The notes under the pieces are model-generated. The model saw nothing but the letters and a program-made list of their open reading frames with translations. It had not been told where the DNA came from and did not search any database. DNA of 7,749 nt from Candidatus Altarchaeales archaeon A3 (GTDB lineage Archaea; Altiarchaeota; Altiarchaeia; Altiarchaeales; Altiarchaeaceae). The position numbers and the translations under genes are program-made. Position 1 is the first letter of the stretch. Each line of letters opens with the position of its first letter. This document shows positions 5,245 to 7,749 of the stretch, piece after piece. The stretch covers positions 1 through 7,749 of the forward strand of contig MTER01000167.1 in NCBI GenBank assembly GCA_002083985.1, given 5' to 3'.

Positions 5245-6294
5245 TTAAAACACATAAACCCCGTTCGCCTTGAAATAAACATAAATTTCACCGTTGATAT
5301 TTAAATTTAATTCCTCAAAGGACTGCTTTGTTATAAAAACAGCAAGTGGAATTCCGACATCAACAACAATCTTTATTATACCTTCCTTGTTTGGAATTTT
5401 TGAAATTTCGCAAATTTTTCCCTTAAAATTGTTCCTTGCACTTGACAAAAGACATTGTTTTGAAATTAGAATGTTTTCCGGATGGATTATTAAATGAACT
5501 TTGCCTTCATTCAAATTTGTTGAGAATATATTTATTTCATTAACATTAATAACAGCAATTCCGTCTTTAACTTTGCTGATGCCTTCAAATAAATTTTCCG
5601 CTCCGGTAAATTTTGCGACAAATTCCGATTTGGGATTCCTGAAAATTTCATCTGCTTTGCCGGTTTGCAAAATTTCTCCTTTGTGCATTACTGCAAGACG
5701 ATCAGCAAGCGATATTGCTTCTTCAAAATTGTGAGTTATATGGATTGTTGTTAAATTTCTTTCTTTGTGAATTTTTTTCAGGAAGGTCTTAATTTCATTT
5801 TGTGTATTCGGGTCTAATGCGGCAAGCGGTTCATCCAAAAGCAAAATTTTCGGATTTATTACTAAGACCCTTGATAAGGATATTCTTTGCTTTTCCCCTC
5901 CGCTCATATTTTCAACATTCCTGTTCAATAAATGCGATATTTTTGAAATTTTTGAAATTTCGCTGACATATTCATTAATCACTTCTTCGCTGAATTTTCT
6001 GATTTTTAATCCGAATTTTATATTTTCTCTGACATTTAAATTTGGAAATAAAGCGTAATCCTGATAAACCAGACCAATATTTCTCTTTTCTATGGGAACA
6101 TCGCCAATGTCAGTTCCGTCAATAAAAATTTTTCCGCTGTATTTGTGTAGGCCGGCAATACACTCAAGCAGTATTGTTTTTCCAGCTCCGGTTTCTCCCA
6201 AAATTACGAAGTATTCTCCCTCATTAACTTCCAAATTTATGTTTTTTAATTCAAATTTTCCGAGTTTTAAAGAAAGATTTTGGATTTTTAACAT
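5245..6294 (-). CDS. ABC transporter ATP-binding protein, molybdate/tungstate (ModC/WtpC)-like
   Basis: This 349-residue protein is a complete ABC ATPase. Walker A is GETGAGKT (33-40), the Q-loop is VYQDYALFP (76-84), the signature is MSGGEKQR (130-137), Walker B is ILLLDEP (150-156), the D-loop is AALD (158-161), and the switch histidine is H188 in ITHNF. About 120 further residues form a TOBE-like regulatory domain. GETGAGKT and the EKRNIGLVYQDYALFPNL context are typical of the archaeal Wtp/Mod group, so molybdate or tungstate import is the best guess; sulfate or another oxyanion is possible. It would energise a membrane permease, but none is adjacent, nor is a binding protein. The gene is bracketed by two inverted 70-bp elements and follows a short gene fragment by 12 bp on the same strand. 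CAAATATATTTG at 6308-6319, a 12-bp palindrome, lies just upstream. Confidence 0.85.
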   Translation of the reverse strand: MLKIQNLSLKLGKFELKNINLEVNEGEYFVILGETGAGKTILLECIAGLHKYSGKIFIDGTDIGDVPIEKRNIGLVYQDYALFPNLNVRENIKFGLKIRKFSEEVINEYVSEISKISKISHLLNRNVENMSGGEKQRISLSRVLVINPKILLLDEPLAALDPNTQNEIKTFLKKIHKERNLTTIHITHNFEEAISLADRLAVMHKGEILQTGKADEIFRNPKSEFVAKFTGAENLFEGISKVKDGIAVINVNEINIFSTNLNEGKVHLIIHPENILISKQCLLSSARNNFKGKICEISKIPNKEGIIKIVVDVGIPLAVFITKQSFEELNLNINGEIYVYFKANGVYVF

Positions 6295-6306
6295 TTTGAA
6301 ATTTTC

Positions 6307-6498
6307 TCAAATATATTTGTTCACTTCGTTTACTAATAGATTTAAGCTTTTTTCTAAGATTTTTCTTAATCTTTCTTGTTCTGCACTATCACAATTTTTG
6401 GTTTCTTTTCCTGTTTTTCCATTATAATCAAAGTGATAAGCATGTGGAAGTGGAGTCATGGATCGTGCATTGTGGAATTGTTTAAATCCATCAAATAT
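6307..6498 (-). pseudogene. 5'-truncated gene fragment upstream of the ABC ATPase
   Basis: One minus-strand frame is open from the edge of the 70-bp element copy B to TGA at 6307-6309. It begins IFDGFKQFHNARS and continues MTPLPHAYHFDYNG, ending in a charged helix-like stretch (SAEQERLRKILEKSLNLLV). The only ATG is at 6459-6457, giving a 50-residue product. The residues before that ATG also look protein-like, and the frame meets the element abruptly, so this is probably the C-terminal part of a longer protein whose 5' part was lost when the element arrived or by deletion. No continuation is visible beyond the element. The family is not recognised. It ends 12 bp before the ATPase start and may be co-transcribed with it. 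Confidence 0.45.
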
Positions 6499-6568
6499 AG
6501 AACTTACGCAAACAGATACGAATTCTTATCTTTTTAAGTCCTTTTATAAAGTGAATTGCGTAAGTCCT
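6499..6568 (-). mobile_element. 70-bp MITE-like element, copy B
   Basis: Read on the minus strand this copy starts AGGACTTACGCAA and ends TTGCGTAAGTTCT, so its terminal inverted repeats match at 12 of 13 positions. Against copy A there are five substitutions and two compensating 1-nt indels over 70 bp, and the orientation is opposite. No target-site duplication is visible at its flanks. It separates the divergent ATPase unit from the nuoA promoter region and abuts the truncated fragment at 6307-6498. Confidence 0.7.
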
Positions 6569-6611
6569 GTTTTATTATCTTTTCTTATGTATATTGTTCT
6601 TAATTAATCTA

Positions 6612-6677
6612 TATTTATAATTTAAATTTATAATCTAAATATATAATGTAAATTTTTTAATGTAAATTTGTAATAAA
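6612..6677. repeat. five tandem A/T 13-mers upstream of nuoA
   Basis: Units with the consensus AATTTATAATnTA follow one another at 6612-6624, 6625-6637, 6638-6650, 6651-6664 (one base longer) and 6665-6677, with increasing divergence. The array ends 45 bp before the nuoA start, just upstream of the expected promoter. It could bend DNA or bind a chromatin protein, or simply be slippage in AT-rich DNA. The rest of 6569-6722 holds no gene. Confidence 0.4.
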
Positions 6678-6695
6678 ATTATAATAAAATTTTAA

Positions 6696-6704
6696 AAATA
6701 TTTA
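6696..6704 (+). promoter_or_regulatory. TATA-like box for the nuo operon
   Basis: AAATATTTA is centred about 23 bp before the nuoA ATG, within the range for an archaeal TATA box of a leaderless transcript. The surrounding 150 bp are nearly pure A/T, so the exact box is uncertain. Confidence 0.3.
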
Positions 6705-6722
6705 ATTTAAAGATATACTAAA

Positions 6723-7115
6723 ATGACTGACAATATAACTGCATACATAGGAATTGTTATCATAGCAGTTGTCGGAATTGCTGTTGCTTTGCTTACGATG
6801 GAGGTTATATGGAAATTTTTAAGAGTTAAAGACAAAGATAAAAATTTAAACACAAATTCCGGGAAATATGAGACCTACGAATGTGGAGAAATCGCCGTTG
6901 GTAATCCGAAATTTTCAAATGTGTCATTTAAGTATTACATTTATGCTTTAATGTTTGTTGTATTTGATATTGAAGCAATATTTTTATTTCCATGGGCAGT
7001 TGAATTCACAAATTTAGGAATTTTAGGATATGTCGAGGCAATGCTGTTTATTGCTTTAATTTTAGTTGCATTAATATATGCGATAAATAAAAATTTCCTT
7101 AAATGGACTGATTAA
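6723..7115 (+). CDS. nuoA: NADH-quinone oxidoreductase (complex I)-like subunit A
   Basis: This 130-residue membrane protein matches NuoA/NdhC/FpoA. It has three expected transmembrane helices: about 6-30, 76-95 and 102-122. The conserved loop YETYECGEIAVGNPKFS lies at 48-64, followed by YYIYALMFVVFDIEAIFLFPWA (71-92), where the acidic residues of FDIEA are part of the quinone/proton channel region. NuoA is a small membrane subunit near the junction with the peripheral arm. Which electron donor feeds the complex (NADH, F420H2 or ferredoxin) cannot be told from this subunit. It is the first gene of a + strand operon, followed 51 bp later by nuoB. Confidence 0.93.
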   Translation: MTDNITAYIGIVIIAVVGIAVALLTMEVIWKFLRVKDKDKNLNTNSGKYETYECGEIAVGNPKFSNVSFKYYIYALMFVVFDIEAIFLFPWAVEFTNLGILGYVEAMLFIALILVALIYAINKNFLKWTD

Positions 7116-7140
7116 ATTTAAGATTACCTCGTTTCACTTG

Positions 7141-7157
7141 GAAATTTTCAAAATTTC
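7141..7157. repeat. 17-bp palindrome between nuoA and nuoB
   Basis: GAAATTTT-C-AAAATTTC is a perfect 8+1+8 palindrome starting 25 bp after the nuoA stop and ending 9 bp before the nuoB start. It may be an intra-operon processing or regulatory site, but a palindrome of this size is only mildly unexpected in DNA this AT-rich. Confidence 0.25.
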
Positions 7158-7166
7158 ATTTTAAAA

Positions 7167-7694
7167 ATGGATAAATTAAATGTTTCATTCGGAAAAACAG
7201 AAAAGGTCTTTGGATTTGTTGATAAAATTTTAAGTTGGGGACGACTAAACTCTATCTGGCCATTAACATTTGGACTGGCATGCTGTGCAATAGAAATGAT
7301 GGCAACCGCAGGTGCAAACCATGATATTGCGAGGTTTGGAATGGAGGTCTTTAGACCGTCTCCGAGACAGGCGGATTTGATGTTCGTTGCGGGAACGGTA
7401 ACGCACAAAATGGCTCCGAGAGTTAAACGACTTTACGAACAAATGCCTTCTCCGAAATATGTCATTGCTATGGGAGCATGTGCAACAAGCGGGGGCCCTT
7501 TTTTACATTCTTATGCAGTTGTTAAAGGGGTTGATAAAATTATTCCTGTTGATGTTTATGTTCCTGGATGTCCTCCGAAACCCGAGGCATTACTTGACGG
7601 AATAATAAAATTGAGGGAGAAAATAGCACAGGAAAAATTGCTGACTGAAAATATTAAAGGGATATTAAGTAAGAGCAATAAAAAGCAAGAATAA
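7167..7694 (+). CDS. nuoB: NADH-quinone oxidoreductase (complex I)-like subunit B
   Basis: This 175-residue protein is a full NuoB/PSST-family subunit. The ligands of the terminal [4Fe-4S] cluster N2 are all present: C39 and C40 in [10 protein letters not shown]105 in GACATSGG, and C135 in [15 protein letters not shown]. The segment [29 protein letters not shown], at 48-76 with R63 and PRQADL, lies by the quinone-binding site. NuoB passes electrons from the peripheral arm to quinone or its archaeal equivalent. It is the second gene of the operon; the next gene starts 32 bp after its stop. Length is normal apart from a hydrophilic lysine-rich C-terminus of about 25 residues. No SD precedes the ATG, which follows TTTAAAA. 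Confidence 0.95.
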   Translation: MDKLNVSFGKTEKVFGFVDKILSWGRLNSIWPLTFGLACCAIEMMATAGANHDIARFGMEVFRPSPRQADLMFVAGTVTHKMAPRVKRLYEQMPSPKYVIAMGACATSGGPFLHSYAVVKGVDKIIPVDVYVPGCPPKPEALLDGIIKLREKIAQEKLLTENIKGILSKSNKKQE

Positions 7695-7726
7695 TAAGTG
7701 AGAGTAAGAAAATAAAATAAAAAAAT

Positions 7727-7749
7727 ATGGAAAAAAATAATCGGATTGT
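7727..7749 (+). CDS. start of the next complex I gene, probably nuoC (partial)
   Basis: ATG at 7727 opens a frame reading MEKNNRI before the window ends, 32 bp after nuoB. In nuo/fpo operons the gene after nuoB is nuoC (or a nuoCD fusion), so that is the expected identity. The seven residues themselves are not diagnostic, and the A-rich run before the ATG carries no SD. Confidence 0.5.

Noticed and set aside
6092..6427. Plus-strand open frame of 111 codons over the ABC ATPase 5' end
   Set aside because: It is antisense to the Walker A and Q-loop coding region; the ATPase reading is unambiguous.

Overview
The window is a low-GC stretch of an archaeal chromosome. The clearest evidence is a pair of archaeal/eukaryotic-type ribosomal protein genes, eS24 (rps24e) and eS27-type (rps27ae), next to each other at 3652-4256. 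The start of a respiratory complex I operon (nuoA, nuoB and the first codons of the next gene, probably nuoC) fills the right end. The lineage cannot be named from this alone; a small-genome or anaerobic archaeon is plausible. Almost no start codon has a Shine-Dalgarno sequence; most have AAA directly before ATG, and several have a TATA-like box about 25 bp upstream, which suggests leaderless or SD-independent translation.

Layout. 1-58: possible tail of a + strand gene. 82-1020 (-): a RadC/JAMM protein, a mainly bacterial family, carrying a foreign-looking in-frame insert of about 90 residues inside its helix-hairpin-helix region. 1021-2028: a 1-kb gene-free stretch between divergent genes, rich in palindromes and inverted repeats. 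2029-3548 (+): a class I SAM methyltransferase overlapping a rhomboid intramembrane protease by ATGA. 3652-4256 (+): the two ribosomal protein genes. 4257-4532: an intergenic region with a 36-bp relic that reproduces the 3' end of the ABC ATPase gene located 800 bp further on. 4533-5138 (+): a DUF433/DUF5615 toxin-antitoxin-like pair whose second gene has lost its last 35 codons to a one-base frameshift. 5245-6294 (-): an orphan ABC ATPase of the molybdate/tungstate (ModC/WtpC)-like group, preceded by a short gene fragment at 6307-6498. 6723-end (+): nuoA, nuoB and the start of a third gene.

The most notable structure is a pair of 70-bp near-identical elements with terminal inverted repeats (5168-5237 and 6499-6568). 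They lie in opposite orientation and exactly bracket the ABC ATPase gene and the fragment upstream of it. Together with the ATPase tail relic, the truncated fragment, the frameshifted toxin and the RadC insert, they show that the accessory parts of this window have been rearranged, while the ribosomal and complex I blocks look intact. No complete new defence or metabolic system is evident; the mobile-element architecture and the RadC insert are the best candidates for something undescribed.
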